From positions 87,498 through 151,497 of the forward strand of contig CALSLN010000008.1 in NCBI GenBank assembly GCA_943787205.1: a stretch of 64,000 bases of DNA, in the 5' to 3' direction. The notes beneath the pieces were generated by a model, which saw only the letters and a program-made list of their open reading frames with translations, was not told where the DNA came from and made no database searches. The DNA comes from an uncultured Rhodospirillaceae bacterium. GTDB taxonomy: Bacteria > Pseudomonadota > Alphaproteobacteria > Rhodospirillales > Rhodospirillaceae. The stretch's first letter is position 1. The number at the start of each line of letters is the position of its first letter. A program made the position numbers and the translations under genes. This document shows positions 54,134 to 64,000 of this stretch, one piece after another.

Positions 54134-54188
54134 AATTGATCTTCCGAAAAACGAAAACGGCGGGCCAGAGCCCGCGCGGTTGGGCGGG

Positions 54189-54216
54189 AATATACTCACC
54201 CGCGTCGCCGAGTCAA
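54189..54216 (-). promoter_or_regulatory. Promoter of rplU-rpmA
   Basis: TTGACT (54211-54216) and TATATT (54189-54194) on the minus strand are 16 bp apart and lie about 56 bp before the rplU ATG. Both boxes are close to the sigma-70 consensus. Confidence 0.65.
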
Positions 54217-54403
54217 CGCCTTTAGAAGCGATTTTGCCTTATTTATCAAGCAAATCAGCGCCTTTCAGCCTCTTTATAGCGCTAGATACTTGGTCGACAA
54301 AACACTGAAAAACCGCCAAAAGCCTAGTTCTGACAATTGCAGGGTGATCAGCCTTCCTGTACGGTCCGCGCGCTTTCGACCCGAGGCCAATAGATACAGC
54401 TGC

Positions 54404-54493
<90 letters not shown>

Positions 54494-54546
54494 TTACTTC
54501 TAATAAATACAATAATAACAATGACTTATGTATTTATTAACTACCT

Positions 54547-54568
54547 TACCCATCTTTCTACCCATCTT
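54547..54568 (+). repeat. Short direct repeat after tRNA-Ser
   Basis: TACCCATCTT occurs twice, at 54547 and 54559, with a 12-bp period, about 55 bp after the tRNA. Short repeats here could mark an integration site, but no distant copy or integrase gene was found. Confidence 0.3.
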
Positions 54569-54751
54569 CTGAATCGGCTTTTGTGATATGGAGACTTCAG
54601 AGAGGGACATCCATGGCAAATTAGATGCAAGAAGACAGGTGCGGGGATGTTGCAATAGAAACTCTACCGAAGTAAGGGCAGTTCATCGGTAAGCTTGGTT
54701 GACTAAACAACACATGCGGAAAGCGTGTTGAAAACGTAGGAAAAGCACTCG

Positions 54752-55726
54752 ATGGAAATCGCCATCACCAAAGACCTCATTTTCAATCAATCAATGCGCA
54801 TCGAGTCATTTGAATGCGATAGTGGCAACGAAGATCAGCAGCTCTACTTTTATCATTTTAGCAAGACTGGGGGCACGTCCGTTAACGCATCCCTGAGAAC
54901 ACTGGCGTTGGCACTGGGCAAACGTTTTGGCCAAATCCTTAAACAAGAGGAGGGTGTTGAAAAACCAAAGCCAGAGCAATTGAACCCCATGCCATGGATC
55001 TTAAGCGGACATACCAAGTACGGATATCACGAATTTTTTGGCACTAATTTGTCAATCATCTCGGTCATTCGTGACCCTATAGACCGCGTCTTATCTCAAT
55101 ATTTCTGGAAGTATCGCGCGACGGAAGCAAGTGCGCTGGCCGACAAAGGTCTCTTTACTGACTTTCTTGAGCGACACGCCCATCATAATAAAATGGCGTG
55201 GGGTCTATTAGGAAGTGACAGTAACGCCGAAAAACCATCGGACCTTGCAATCAACAGGCTATCAAATTTCAAATATGTAACGACAACCGAATACATAGCC
55301 CAGATGATGAGCGTGATCGCGTCGGTGAACGGGTCACCATCGTTCCTCGTACAACGCGGCAAGGTCAATCCGCATATTAAAATTAAAGATGAATTACGTT
55401 GCGAATTTGGGGCCAGAATAGAAAAACAAAACCTTATTGACGCAGAGATTTTCTCCTACGCTGAAAAACGGCGTCGAATGTTAGAAGAAGAGTATCGTAG
55501 GCTCGCAGCAAACCCTCGCCGGAAAGCAACGCTATTGACGGGAAATCATCACCTTGAAGATTCCGTACTTTCAACAGGCAAGGGCGTATGGATTGCTGAT
55601 ACCGAGAGTAAAAAAGTTTACTACTCCGGGGAAGATTTGTGGGGGGCGCCGCCTAAACAAATATCTAGTTTGCCAAAAAGCCTAAATCTAGAAATGGCTT
55701 TTAGAACAAAATCAAATACTGATTAA
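54752..55726 (+). CDS. Sulfotransferase family protein
   Basis: This 324-residue cytoplasmic protein has the PAPS-dependent sulfotransferase landmarks. The 5'-phosphosulfate loop is FYHFSKTGGTSVNASL near residue 32, and the 3'-phosphate motif is ISVIRDPIDRVLSQYFW near residue 105. The layout resembles carbohydrate sulfotransferases of the sulfotransfer_2 type, with a charged C-terminal half. It would transfer sulfate from PAPS to a sugar or lipid. Base composition is visibly more AT-rich than the housekeeping genes beside it, and it lies 260 bp downstream of a tRNA gene, so recent acquisition is likely. Confidence 0.75.
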   Translation: MEIAITKDLIFNQSMRIESFECDSGNEDQQLYFYHFSKTGGTSVNASLRTLALALGKRFGQILKQEEGVEKPKPEQLNPMPWILSGHTKYGYHEFFGTNLSIISVIRDPIDRVLSQYFWKYRATEASALADKGLFTDFLERHAHHNKMAWGLLGSDSNAEKPSDLAINRLSNFKYVTTTEYIAQMMSVIASVNGSPSFLVQRGKVNPHIKIKDELRCEFGARIEKQNLIDAEIFSYAEKRRRMLEEEYRRLAANPRRKATLLTGNHHLEDSVLSTGKGVWIADTESKKVYYSGEDLWGAPPKQISSLPKSLNLEMAFRTKSNTD

Positions 55727-55829
55727 ACTTCATGTTCTATGAGACTTATCAGCATGGTGAAGAACAGCGTCCGAGGCTTTGATTATAGCTGGTGCAACGC
55801 TGGAATTTGGTGACCTAGACGGCCATTTT

Positions 55830-56618
55830 TTAACCCGCTTGAATCAAGCTCTCAGCAACGGGGTAATTAACAGTTCCCTTAGGGTAGTCGCCTAAAATAT
55901 ACCGCCAAAGCCGTATAAATATTTGTCGTTGCTTGGCGGACCATTGGCTTTTCCAGGTATCCTCAACTCCAATGCTTCTTTTACGATGAGTGTTCTTCTT
56001 TCCTAATGTCTCGAAAGCAGTTGCAATATTATCGTCATCCGTTATCTGGCCGTTAGTAATGAAGCTAATCAATCTCCTAATCTCAGAATAGGCTACCGTG
56101 TAGTCTTCAAATTTGAACGTTTCGATATTACTTACTTCTATTTCAAGAAGGTGACCGATAGCTGACTCCGCGCATTGGAAAAATACAATGTCTGAGCGTT
56201 CGTTCAGGTTCACTATTGCGGCTATCTCAGGGATGCTTCTAATCTTTTGAAAGGTTTCCTCTTGCTTCGTGGCAGTAGTGTTTCCCAATTTCAATTTCTC
56301 TTGATTCTGAGAATCTGTCACGACTATTGGATCCCGCACCAGAGCGCAAAATTGGGCCCCGAGTGAGTTGCACGCGCCCAAGCCTTGAACACCATGGTTT
56401 CCACTCAAATGGTTCATCCCGACATACTCGACGCTGTTGGCATCCCCCCATTGCTTCGCTAAAGAAAGGGCTGACAACGAATCACGGTTTGCATCGTGTT
56501 GGGGTTGCAGCCCTACAAGACCGTGGAAACATTTTATCTTTGAACCAGCCGAGAGTAACTGACTCAGCCACTGTGTTGCCATGCTCCCGCTTGAACTTAT
56601 GAAAAATAACTTTTTCAT
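55830..56618 (-). CDS. Sulfotransferase-like protein
   Basis: This 262-residue protein starts with LFFISSSGSMATQWLSQLL, which fits the P-loop-like PAPS-binding turn of sulfotransferases, followed by KCFHG. CALVRDPIVVTDSQ matches the 3'-phosphate RDP...S motif. Both are weaker than in the neighbour at 54752, with which it converges. The gene is AT-rich and in the same tRNA-flanking islet. A sulfated surface glycan is one possible product of the pair; this is inference. Confidence 0.62.
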   Translation of the reverse strand: MKKLFFISSSGSMATQWLSQLLSAGSKIKCFHGLVGLQPQHDANRDSLSALSLAKQWGDANSVEYVGMNHLSGNHGVQGLGACNSLGAQFCALVRDPIVVTDSQNQEKLKLGNTTATKQEETFQKIRSIPEIAAIVNLNERSDIVFFQCAESAIGHLLEIEVSNIETFKFEDYTVAYSEIRRLISFITNGQITDDDNIATAFETLGKKNTHRKRSIGVEDTWKSQWSAKQRQIFIRLWRYILGDYPKGTVNYPVAESLIQAG

Positions 56619-56863
56619 GCCACCGCCTAATCAATTTCTGTCTGCTCATTAGCTTAGTCTTTTAGACGGTGACCATTCCATTATAAAATTAACGATCAGC
56701 CCACTTGGGTTTAATAATACTCACGATAGCTTGCCCCCCCCTTCATATACATGGATGTGCTCAGCCGTGACCTTTTGCTGGCCTTTTCCTCTGTGTTTAT
56801 TCAGAGAGTCTAAAAGGTCCGCCGCGACGGAAAGCCCAAACCAGCGTTTCTAGAACCGGCCAC

Positions 56864-57772
56864 TCAATAATCGCTTTGTGCATCCGGTTCGAGGGCAACC
56901 AACGGCGCGGTGCCGATGCCTAGAAATGAGGAATCCTCCAACCGTATCCAGTTGTGATACCGCCCAGCGGTTTCGCGAATAGCGTCGCCTGGTCCGGCGA
57001 TGACATCGATATCATCTTGAAAGAAATTCATCTGACCTGACACGATATAGAGGAGAGCATCTCGATCTCCTCGGGTTTTATTAGTCGGGCCGCTCTTATA
57101 GTTTTTTGTGACCACAAGCCCGTTGCCGTCAAAGGCATAGTTCGTCATGTCGAGGCGGATGGCATTGGCCGGTGCGTCTTTCAACTCTTCGGCTGTGGTG
57201 ACAAGCACACGCTCCCCATCCGGTTTGTACCAGTATCCCATTTGACCAAACGTTGTGTCAGCTGCGCGCACCACCATAGGTTTGGCGTTGTTTTTGGTGC
57301 CAGTGACAACCCAAAGAACAACCGTTGCATCGCCATCGCCGCGCAAGGTGCCAGACGGGTGACTCACCACATCTTTTTCTTTGATGGATACAACCTTCCC
57401 AGCCACCTCGACCTGACCTTCACCTTTGAGCATGTACAGGGTGGTTTCATCCGTCAGGGCATGCCGCATGCCGCCATGATCTTTTTTAAACTCAAGGACG
57501 TGAATAGAGCCTGTGGGAAAGACATAGGACTTCTGCGTATAGCGGGACGCCTCTGAGGGCGCTTGATCGACCGCCAACTGCCCGCGCACAGTGTGCGTTT
57601 GAGATCCAGCATCAGTAGATACATCCCAAGCAGCAAACTCCATCGGCGTAAGCGAGTCACCCGCAATGAACGTTTCAGACAACGGGCTGGTTTGAGCAGC
57701 AAAAGCATCGTGAGGTGAAACTGTTGCGATCAAAAGGTGAGTCGCTGAAAGTGCAACTGCATACCTGAGCAT
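56864..57772 (-). CDS. Exported bicupin-type protein
   Basis: This 302-residue protein has a signal peptide (ending AFAAQ) and two cupin-like beta-barrels. The first includes TLYMLKGEGQVEVAGKVVSIKEKDVVSHPSG. The second includes LYIVSGQMNFFQDDIDVIAGPGDAI and YHNWIRLED. Metal-binding histidines are sparse, so it may bind a ligand rather than catalyse oxidation. It precedes the GMC oxidoreductase pair in gene order on the same strand, separated by about 175 bp. Confidence 0.72.
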   Translation of the reverse strand: MLRYAVALSATHLLIATVSPHDAFAAQTSPLSETFIAGDSLTPMEFAAWDVSTDAGSQTHTVRGQLAVDQAPSEASRYTQKSYVFPTGSIHVLEFKKDHGGMRHALTDETTLYMLKGEGQVEVAGKVVSIKEKDVVSHPSGTLRGDGDATVVLWVVTGTKNNAKPMVVRAADTTFGQMGYWYKPDGERVLVTTAEELKDAPANAIRLDMTNYAFDGNGLVVTKNYKSGPTNKTRGDRDALLYIVSGQMNFFQDDIDVIAGPGDAIRETAGRYHNWIRLEDSSFLGIGTAPLVALEPDAQSDY

Positions 57773-57948
57773 TGTATATGCCTTCCTATATACGTGTCGT
57801 TAGGGTTGAGTGTGGCGCTTACGCGTATGACTGTCGCGGTTGAAATGCGCGCGGGTCATATCTTTTTCGTAAGTGGGTTTCACGCATGCTCGCCCTATGG
57901 CTAAGCGCGGGCCAAAGCCACCTGGCCTTGCCCCCACTTGAGTAAGAA

Positions 57949-58386
57949 TTACGCCTTACGCCAGAACGGTTTTCTTTTGCGCTGAACGGTCAAGCTTTCA
58001 GGATCGAAAGTGTCCATCTCATATCCAGCATATAACGGCGGTCGCGCTGGATAGCCTTCGGCTTTTTCCAACACCTCACGCACGGTCGGGTTTGTGTAGT
58101 AGGCGTTGTACACATGACGCAGCACACTACCAAAGACGGCGGACTGATCTGCTTCGATCGATTTCAAAACATTTTCGCGGTTTGCATCGGACTGGTCTGC
58201 AAAGTCGTCAGGTAACGCTTTGAGCAATTGCTCAACCAGGGCCTCATTGCCATCAGCCGCCACGTCTTTTGCAAAGGCGCCTGGGATATCCAATTCTCCA
58301 GCTGCGGGAAAACCATCTTCTGCCGGGACGAGCGTGCTGAGAAGCGCCGCTGTTTTAACTTCAGTGCTATTCCGAGAGTCTGTCAT
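57949..58386 (-). CDS. Small subunit of GMC dehydrogenase (gluconate 2-dehydrogenase subunit 3-like)
   Basis: This 145-residue protein begins 2 nt after the stop of the GMC oxidoreductase gene. It has the typical small-subunit pattern of LSTLVPAEDGFPAAGELDIP, a helical middle, and a Tyr-rich segment VLRHVYNAYYTNPTVREVL followed by PPLYAGYEM. Such subunits chaperone the FAD subunit through the Tat route in gluconate and glucose dehydrogenases. It has no leader of its own, which fits hitch-hiking on the Tat-tagged partner. Family assignment is by motif and context. Confidence 0.72.
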   Translation of the reverse strand: MTDSRNSTEVKTAALLSTLVPAEDGFPAAGELDIPGAFAKDVAADGNEALVEQLLKALPDDFADQSDANRENVLKSIEADQSAVFGSVLRHVYNAYYTNPTVREVLEKAEGYPARPPLYAGYEMDTFDPESLTVQRKRKPFWRKA

Positions 58387-58388
58387 GT

Positions 58389-60083
<1,695 letters not shown>

Positions 60084-60226
60084 CTGAACGCCCCTTTATG
60101 CTCTGCCACAGAGTCGAATTGCAAAACAGTAAACCACCTTTCGGGCTACTCAAATAGAGTCTGGTGGGTCACAATTGTGAGCGACGCGTTTGAGTGACTT
60201 AGTTGAATCGGACCGGAGGTGTTTTG

Positions 60227-60700
60227 GTGTTTGAATTCAGTGCAGTGGTGTCTTGGGCCCGCAATGGCGCTTACTTCCCAGACAACACGTACAGCCGGGT
60301 ACATACGTGGACATTCGATGGTGGCACTGAGGTGCCCGCTTCGCCATCGCCTCATTTTGTTCCAGCGCCCATGTCAGAAGAAGCGGCGGTTGATCCGGAA
60401 GAAGCCTTCGTGGCCAGCCTATCCAGTTGTCACATGCTGTTTTTTCTGTCCATCGCCGCCAAGCGCGGGTTCATTGTCGACAGCTACAAAGACGACGCCA
60501 TTGGGATTATGGACAAAGCAGAAGATGGTAAACTGGCCATTACGCGAGTCACGCTTCGCCCGACAGTTCACTACGGCGGCGACACGCGGCCCACCGAAAA
60601 CCAGGCCGGAACCATGCACCACGAAGCACACGGAGAATGCTTCGTGGCACGGTCTGTTAAAACAGAAATTCTATGCGAGCCGGTATTCACTACTGACTGA
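60227..60700 (+). CDS. OsmC family protein (peroxide-reducing thiol protein)
   Basis: This protein (about 157 aa) belongs to the OsmC/Ohr superfamily. The first reactive cysteine is in SLSSCHMLFFL and the second in HGECFVARSV, the two-Cys set that reduces organic hydroperoxides. The family's VDPEEAFVASLSSC segment is present. The GTG at 60227 is preferred, with GGAGG 7 nt upstream; the frame opens at a TTG at 60203. It converges with the lipoprotein gene with an 11-bp overlap. Confidence 0.86.
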   Translation: MFEFSAVVSWARNGAYFPDNTYSRVHTWTFDGGTEVPASPSPHFVPAPMSEEAAVDPEEAFVASLSSCHMLFFLSIAAKRGFIVDSYKDDAIGIMDKAEDGKLAITRVTLRPTVHYGGDTRPTENQAGTMHHEAHGECFVARSVKTEILCEPVFTTD

Positions 60701-61268
60701 TGAGGTCAAAAAACTTTTCGTTTGATACCGTTGTCTGAACAAGTTTCTGAACAGAAGGGGTGAGCGCCAACCCCGTATTGGTGCAAGCCACAACTCCATC
60801 GTAGGCGGTGGCAAAATCATACCGGGCTGCCACATCGTATTCGTAGCCTGTTGCCGGGTTCCGCACCGTAATGAGAAAGGCCCACCATCCATTCGTAACC
60901 CGGGCCATGGACGCAAATTATGCGAGCTTAATGTCGATCTCGAGCTTGACGCCATCATCCGCACCATCCGACTGCGCAAAACTATCAAAACCAGCCGCCA
61001 TAAATTCCTGATTGAAGGCACCCTTAATAAAGTCTGGCAGCGTTAGGTTTCCGGCTATGGGAATGGGCACCATTCCTCGGCAGGCCATGCTGATATTCAC
61101 TGAAGATTGCACAGACGCCACTTCTAGTTTTACCGGTGGCAGCCGGCGAAGCGCATCTCCGACTTCACTTGTCGTAAAATACTGTGATGGCGGAATGTAA
61201 GAACACGCTGAAAGTACGAGCACGGCTACCGCACTGAATAAGCTTTTGAATAGAATCTTCTGAACCAT
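60690..61268 (-). pseudogene. Lipoprotein of unknown function, interrupted by in-frame TAA
   Basis: A lipoprotein signal with lipobox LSAC (MVQKILFKSLFSAVAVLVLSAC) starts at 61268, with AAGGAA 6 nt upstream. The product runs in frame to a TAA at 60918-60920 (after EIDIKLA). Without any frame change the same frame continues as FASMARVTNGWWAFLITV and on to a natural end at 60690. A single C-to-T change from CAA would create this stop, so the 192-residue protein may be truncated to 116 residues. Alternatives are two real genes, read-through or a base-call error. Function unknown; the fragment after the stop has an internal ATG at 60908. Confidence 0.7.
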
Positions 61269-61303
61269 AATCGTTTCCTTACCAAAAATTATTCGTAGAC
61301 GCG

Positions 61304-62392
61304 TTACGCGGGCTTCGTCGCCACATCGACCCACGGGTACCCTTGGGGCCCGAGGTTGTGAGATTCCATATCGACAAAGCCGGTATCCGCCAGCACCTCA
61401 CTCCATTCCGTGCTGCACGTCTCTGAAAAATAAGGCTCGCCACGATTGTCGGTTTCCCAATCTAGGACCACGGATTGGAATGGGTGAACACCGGCAAAAG
61501 GTGGGAGATCATTGATCACCACATCGCCGCCGGGCTTCAGTATACGAAACGCTTCTTTGATAATGTCTTTGCCAACACTCACAGGCGTTTCATGCAACAC
61601 GCAATACATGACCACAGCATCAACGCTGTTGTCGGGCTCTCCAGTGTGGCGCACGTCACATTGCCTGAAGTGAATTGGGATTCCAGCAGCGCGGGCTGAG
61701 TCATTTCCGTTCTTCACATTGGCCGCCGACAAGTCACCACCAATGAGTTCTGCATGGGGATAATGTTTGTGGAAGGCGGCCAGTGTCATGGAGCCACCAC
61801 ACCCCATATCGTAGATGCGACCGTAGTGATCTTTCGGGAGCAGCTTGGCCGCATTGGAGCGATGGTGCCGAACGTCTTCTCCAACTTCCACGGCCGCCCA
61901 ACCGCCCTTACTCATGACGTAAGGATGAATAGCCGACATGAACATCGGGCCGGAGAGATCGTAGCCATCCCACCCGCCAGGTTCGAGGTGCCACTCGACG
62001 CCCTCGTGATAGGCAGGCACAGGTAAATTTTCATCGAGCTTCAGCGATCCACCACAGTCACTCAGTTTGCCAAACCCAATTTTTTCTGCGGCTTTGCGCC
62101 GCTCCTCGATGGCTGGAATCGCGCGGACAAAGTTTTCTTCCGCCACATAGCGTTGATAAAAGCGCTCAAGTTTGTAAGCGACAGACCGCTGGGCGATGCT
62201 CCGCGCGCGCGCGATTCGGTCTTCCCAGGGTTCGTTAGAGCCACCGCGCTCATACTCAGCCGTCATGGCCGCACCTTCGGGATCAGCCTCAAAGTCCGCC
62301 CGCGCGATATCTCGTACCCGGCTCGAAATATATGGCTGGAGCGAGCCAAGAAACTGCAGGCCAGACCGGCCCCTTTGAGACAACGTCAACAT
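61304..62392 (-). CDS. SAM-dependent class I methyltransferase with N-terminal extension (copy 2)
   Basis: This 362-residue protein is paralogous to the product of 8077-9141. Both open with a short LSQRGRSGLQFL-type helix and share a long helical extension, a GGWDG segment and a C-terminal GFVDM...YPWVDVATKP. The methyltransferase domain shows YDMGCGGSMTLAAF (motif I), LIGGDLSAANV, VVMYCVLHETP and LKPGGDVVINDLP. Substrate unknown. Unlike copy 1, no small DRQ-type gene follows; the lipoprotein gene is downstream by about 35 bp. Confidence 0.84.
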   Translation of the reverse strand: MLTLSQRGRSGLQFLGSLQPYISSRVRDIARADFEADPEGAAMTAEYERGGSNEPWEDRIARARSIAQRSVAYKLERFYQRYVAEENFVRAIPAIEERRKAAEKIGFGKLSDCGGSLKLDENLPVPAYHEGVEWHLEPGGWDGYDLSGPMFMSAIHPYVMSKGGWAAVEVGEDVRHHRSNAAKLLPKDHYGRIYDMGCGGSMTLAAFHKHYPHAELIGGDLSAANVKNGNDSARAAGIPIHFRQCDVRHTGEPDNSVDAVVMYCVLHETPVSVGKDIIKEAFRILKPGGDVVINDLPPFAGVHPFQSVVLDWETDNRGEPYFSETCSTEWSEVLADTGFVDMESHNLGPQGYPWVDVATKPA

Positions 62393-62523
62393 GGCTTAGA
62401 GCCCTTTTTTGGTGGCCAACGAGACAAGTCTGACCGGCTTCGCGGCGCAGGTAAAGACCTATAGCCGGGCGAAAGCAGCCGCATTAGACTAGGATAAAAC
62501 CGAACCAAACACAGGGGATCAGC

Positions 62524-63933
62524 ATGTCAGACAATTGGGACATTATTTGCGTCGGCGCAGGGTCAGCCGGCTTGCCATTGGCCATTCGTGCCGCCGAGCG
62601 CGGTGCAAAAATTCTACAAATCGATGCCGACAACCGAATCGGTGGCACAATGCATTGGTCCTCTGGACAAATCGCTGCAGCGGGCACTCGCCTGCAAAAA
62701 GAAGCCGGCATCGTCGACACCCCCGACGACCATTATGAAGACGCTCAGCGCGTCGCCCATGGCAACATCGACCCAACGGTGATGCGCCTATTTGCGGACA
62801 ACGCCGCGCACACCATCGATTGGATGATGGATATCGGTTTCAAGCCCGCAGAAGGAACGCCCGTCGCTGGGGAGGCGCACGAGGCTTACAGCACGCGCCG
62901 ATATTTGTGGGGCGACAACGCTGCCATCTCGATTCTCGAGACCTTCCGTCCCGTACACGACAAACTCGTTGCCGATGGAAAGATCGATCTGCGTCTTGAG
63001 CATCGCCTAACCGGGTTGGTGACAGATGACAACGGCGCTGTGATTGGCATCAAAGCCGATACGCCCAACGGCGAAGAGACTTTCCACGGCAAGAACGTCG
63101 TGTTGGCTTGTGGTGGCTACGCGGCAGGGCCAGAGATGTGGAACGATCTCAACCCAGACATCCCCCTGTGCTCTCACTGTAACCCGTACTCCCGCGGCGA
63201 TGGGCTCGCGGCCGCGCGCGAAGTCGATGCGCAGATCGACGGTAAAGAAAAGTTCCTGTGCACCTTTGCGGGCTACCTCGAAGACCCCAACGACCCTACC
63301 TCAGGTGAATTCCTCGCGCTCTCACCCAAAGCTCGTAACATTTGGGAAATTTTTGTCGACGTAAACGGCAAGCGCTTCATGAAGGAAGATCATCAGAGTA
63401 TCGACTATCGTGAACGAAACCTGCTGAAGCAGCCCGGCATGCGCATGAACATCGTGTTCGACGAGGGCATCCTCATGAACGCAGGCCCCATCACGTTGCT
63501 CGAGCCGGATGTATACAAGGCAAAGTTTGGCAACCACCCCAATTTTGTGAAATCGGACACCATTGAAGGCCTAGCAAAAGAACTGGGGGTCCCCGTCGAC
63601 GCGCTGAACAAAACCGTTGCCGATTACAACGCAGCCGTTGATGCCAAAAACGATAAGGAATTCGACAAGTTTTTCTTGATTAGAAAAATTGAAACTGGGC
63701 CGTTCTACGGCATCAAATCCATGGGCATCACCGTGCTCAGCCCTGAAGGCTTGCAAGTTGATGACAACCTGCGGGTCCTCAACACAAGTGGTGACGCTAT
63801 TCCAAACCTCTATGCCGCTGGCGAAGTGCTCGGCTTTGGCCGCACTTCTGGTGACGCTTTTGTTGGCGGTTTATCCCTCACACCAGCGTTGGCGTTTGGT
63901 AAAATTCTCGGGGAACGCCTGCTGTCTTGGTAA
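62524..63933 (+). CDS. FAD-dependent oxidoreductase (fumarate reductase/ketosteroid dehydrogenase-like flavoprotein)
   Basis: This 469-residue protein is a FAD_binding_2 family flavoprotein. The FAD motif IICVGAGSAGLPLAIRAAERG is at the start, followed by GGTMHWSSGQIAAAGT. The C-terminal FAD cap contains NLYAAGEVLGFGRTSGDAFVGGLSLTPALAFG, as in fumarate reductase and 3-ketosteroid-delta1-dehydrogenase relatives. It has no leader peptide and no heme domain, so it is cytoplasmic. It may reduce or dehydrogenate an organic acid or steroid; the substrate is unknown. A further gene begins 16 bp downstream. Confidence 0.86.
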   Translation: MSDNWDIICVGAGSAGLPLAIRAAERGAKILQIDADNRIGGTMHWSSGQIAAAGTRLQKEAGIVDTPDDHYEDAQRVAHGNIDPTVMRLFADNAAHTIDWMMDIGFKPAEGTPVAGEAHEAYSTRRYLWGDNAAISILETFRPVHDKLVADGKIDLRLEHRLTGLVTDDNGAVIGIKADTPNGEETFHGKNVVLACGGYAAGPEMWNDLNPDIPLCSHCNPYSRGDGLAAAREVDAQIDGKEKFLCTFAGYLEDPNDPTSGEFLALSPKARNIWEIFVDVNGKRFMKEDHQSIDYRERNLLKQPGMRMNIVFDEGILMNAGPITLLEPDVYKAKFGNHPNFVKSDTIEGLAKELGVPVDALNKTVADYNAAVDAKNDKEFDKFFLIRKIETGPFYGIKSMGITVLSPEGLQVDDNLRVLNTSGDAIPNLYAAGEVLGFGRTSGDAFVGGLSLTPALAFGKILGERLLSW

Positions 63934-63948
63934 AGGGTTGAGGGCACC

Positions 63949-64000
63949 ATGACAGACGATAAGCCAAGGGTATTCGACGCGGCAGCTTCCGCACGCGTGG
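63949..64000 (+). CDS. Start of an unidentified gene (cut by window end)
   Basis: An ATG at 63949 preceded by GAGGG opens a frame (MTDDKPRVFDAAA) that is still open at the window end. It lies 15 bp after the flavoprotein stop, so it is probably in the same operon. Seventeen residues are too few to assign a family. Confidence 0.6.
   Translation, partial: MTDDKPRVFDAAASARV

Noticed and set aside
53919..54308. Plus-strand frames opposite rplU
   Set aside because: Antisense shadows of a canonical ribosomal protein gene and its promoter.
54494..54751. Integrase remnant between tRNA-Ser(CGA) and the sulfotransferase gene
   Set aside because: Only very short interrupted frames are visible and none shows recombinase motifs.

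Overview
The window reads as a chromosome segment of a Gram-negative alphaproteobacterium, probably an uncultured, moderate-GC, aerobic heterotroph. The grounds are the gene orders rplU-rpmA-obgE-proB-proA-nadD-rsfS-rlmH, cytochrome c-kdsB-pheA-nudC and thrS-infC-rpmI-rplT-pheS-pheT, an LPS gene (kdsB), Tat-type leader peptides and serine tRNA genes. The taxonomic call is inference from gene order and protein character; no 16S gene is present. No stretch longer than about 260 bp lacks a gene or regulatory candidate, and no CRISPR array, insertion sequence or prophage was seen.

Region by region: (1) 1-7846, all on the minus strand, is a run of exported proteins: a truncated amidohydrolase, a Tat-exported flavin amine oxidase, three tandem Sec-exported SUMF1-fold proteins (one fused to a VOC domain) and a Tat-exported molybdopterin hydroxylase large subunit. 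(2) 8077-11974 holds a SAM methyltransferase with a small partner gene, an FkbM methyltransferase, a REC-GGDEF regulator and another methyltransferase. (3) 12075-20847 is the methylmalonyl-CoA mutase operon mutA-mutB-meaB-purU, bracketed by two paralogous M19 dipeptidases, one of which has lost three of five zinc ligands. (4) 20890-24496 holds an esterase, an orphan peptide-binding protein, a small conserved protein, tRNA-Ser(GGA) and a small membrane protein. (5) 24506-33371 is translation machinery: lepA, pheT, pheS, rplT, rpmI, infC, thrS. lepA, pheT and pheS are broken by many small, mostly +1 indels, probably a local consensus-quality problem. (6) 33435-44847 holds two glycosyltransferases, a hydrolase, a TPR protein, a GST, a complete yejABEF peptide importer and a HisN-like phosphatase. 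(7) 44860-54133 is housekeeping: cytochrome c, CMP-KDO synthetase, prephenate dehydratase, NADH pyrophosphatase, RlmH, RsfS, NadD, proline synthesis (proA, proB), ObgE, L27 and L21. (8) 54404-56618 is tRNA-Ser(CGA) followed by an AT-rich islet with two sulfotransferase-like genes. (9) 56864-64000 is a second accessory segment: cupin, GMC oxidoreductase with small subunit, OsmC protein, a lipoprotein split by an in-frame stop, a second copy of the N-extended methyltransferase, an FAD oxidoreductase and the start of another gene.

Functionally, the housekeeping blocks are conventional. The accessory parts point to periplasmic oxidation of small organic substrates (three separate FAD or Mo enzymes with Tat-like leaders), uptake and cleavage of peptides (yej importer, orphan SBP, M19 dipeptidases) and propionyl-CoA/methylmalonyl-CoA metabolism. 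No proven new system was found. The best candidates for new biology are the exported SUMF1 cluster lacking formylglycine-generating cysteines, the SUMF1-VOC fusion, the metal-site-degenerate M19 protein and two copies each of an uncharacterised small protein and an N-extended methyltransferase.
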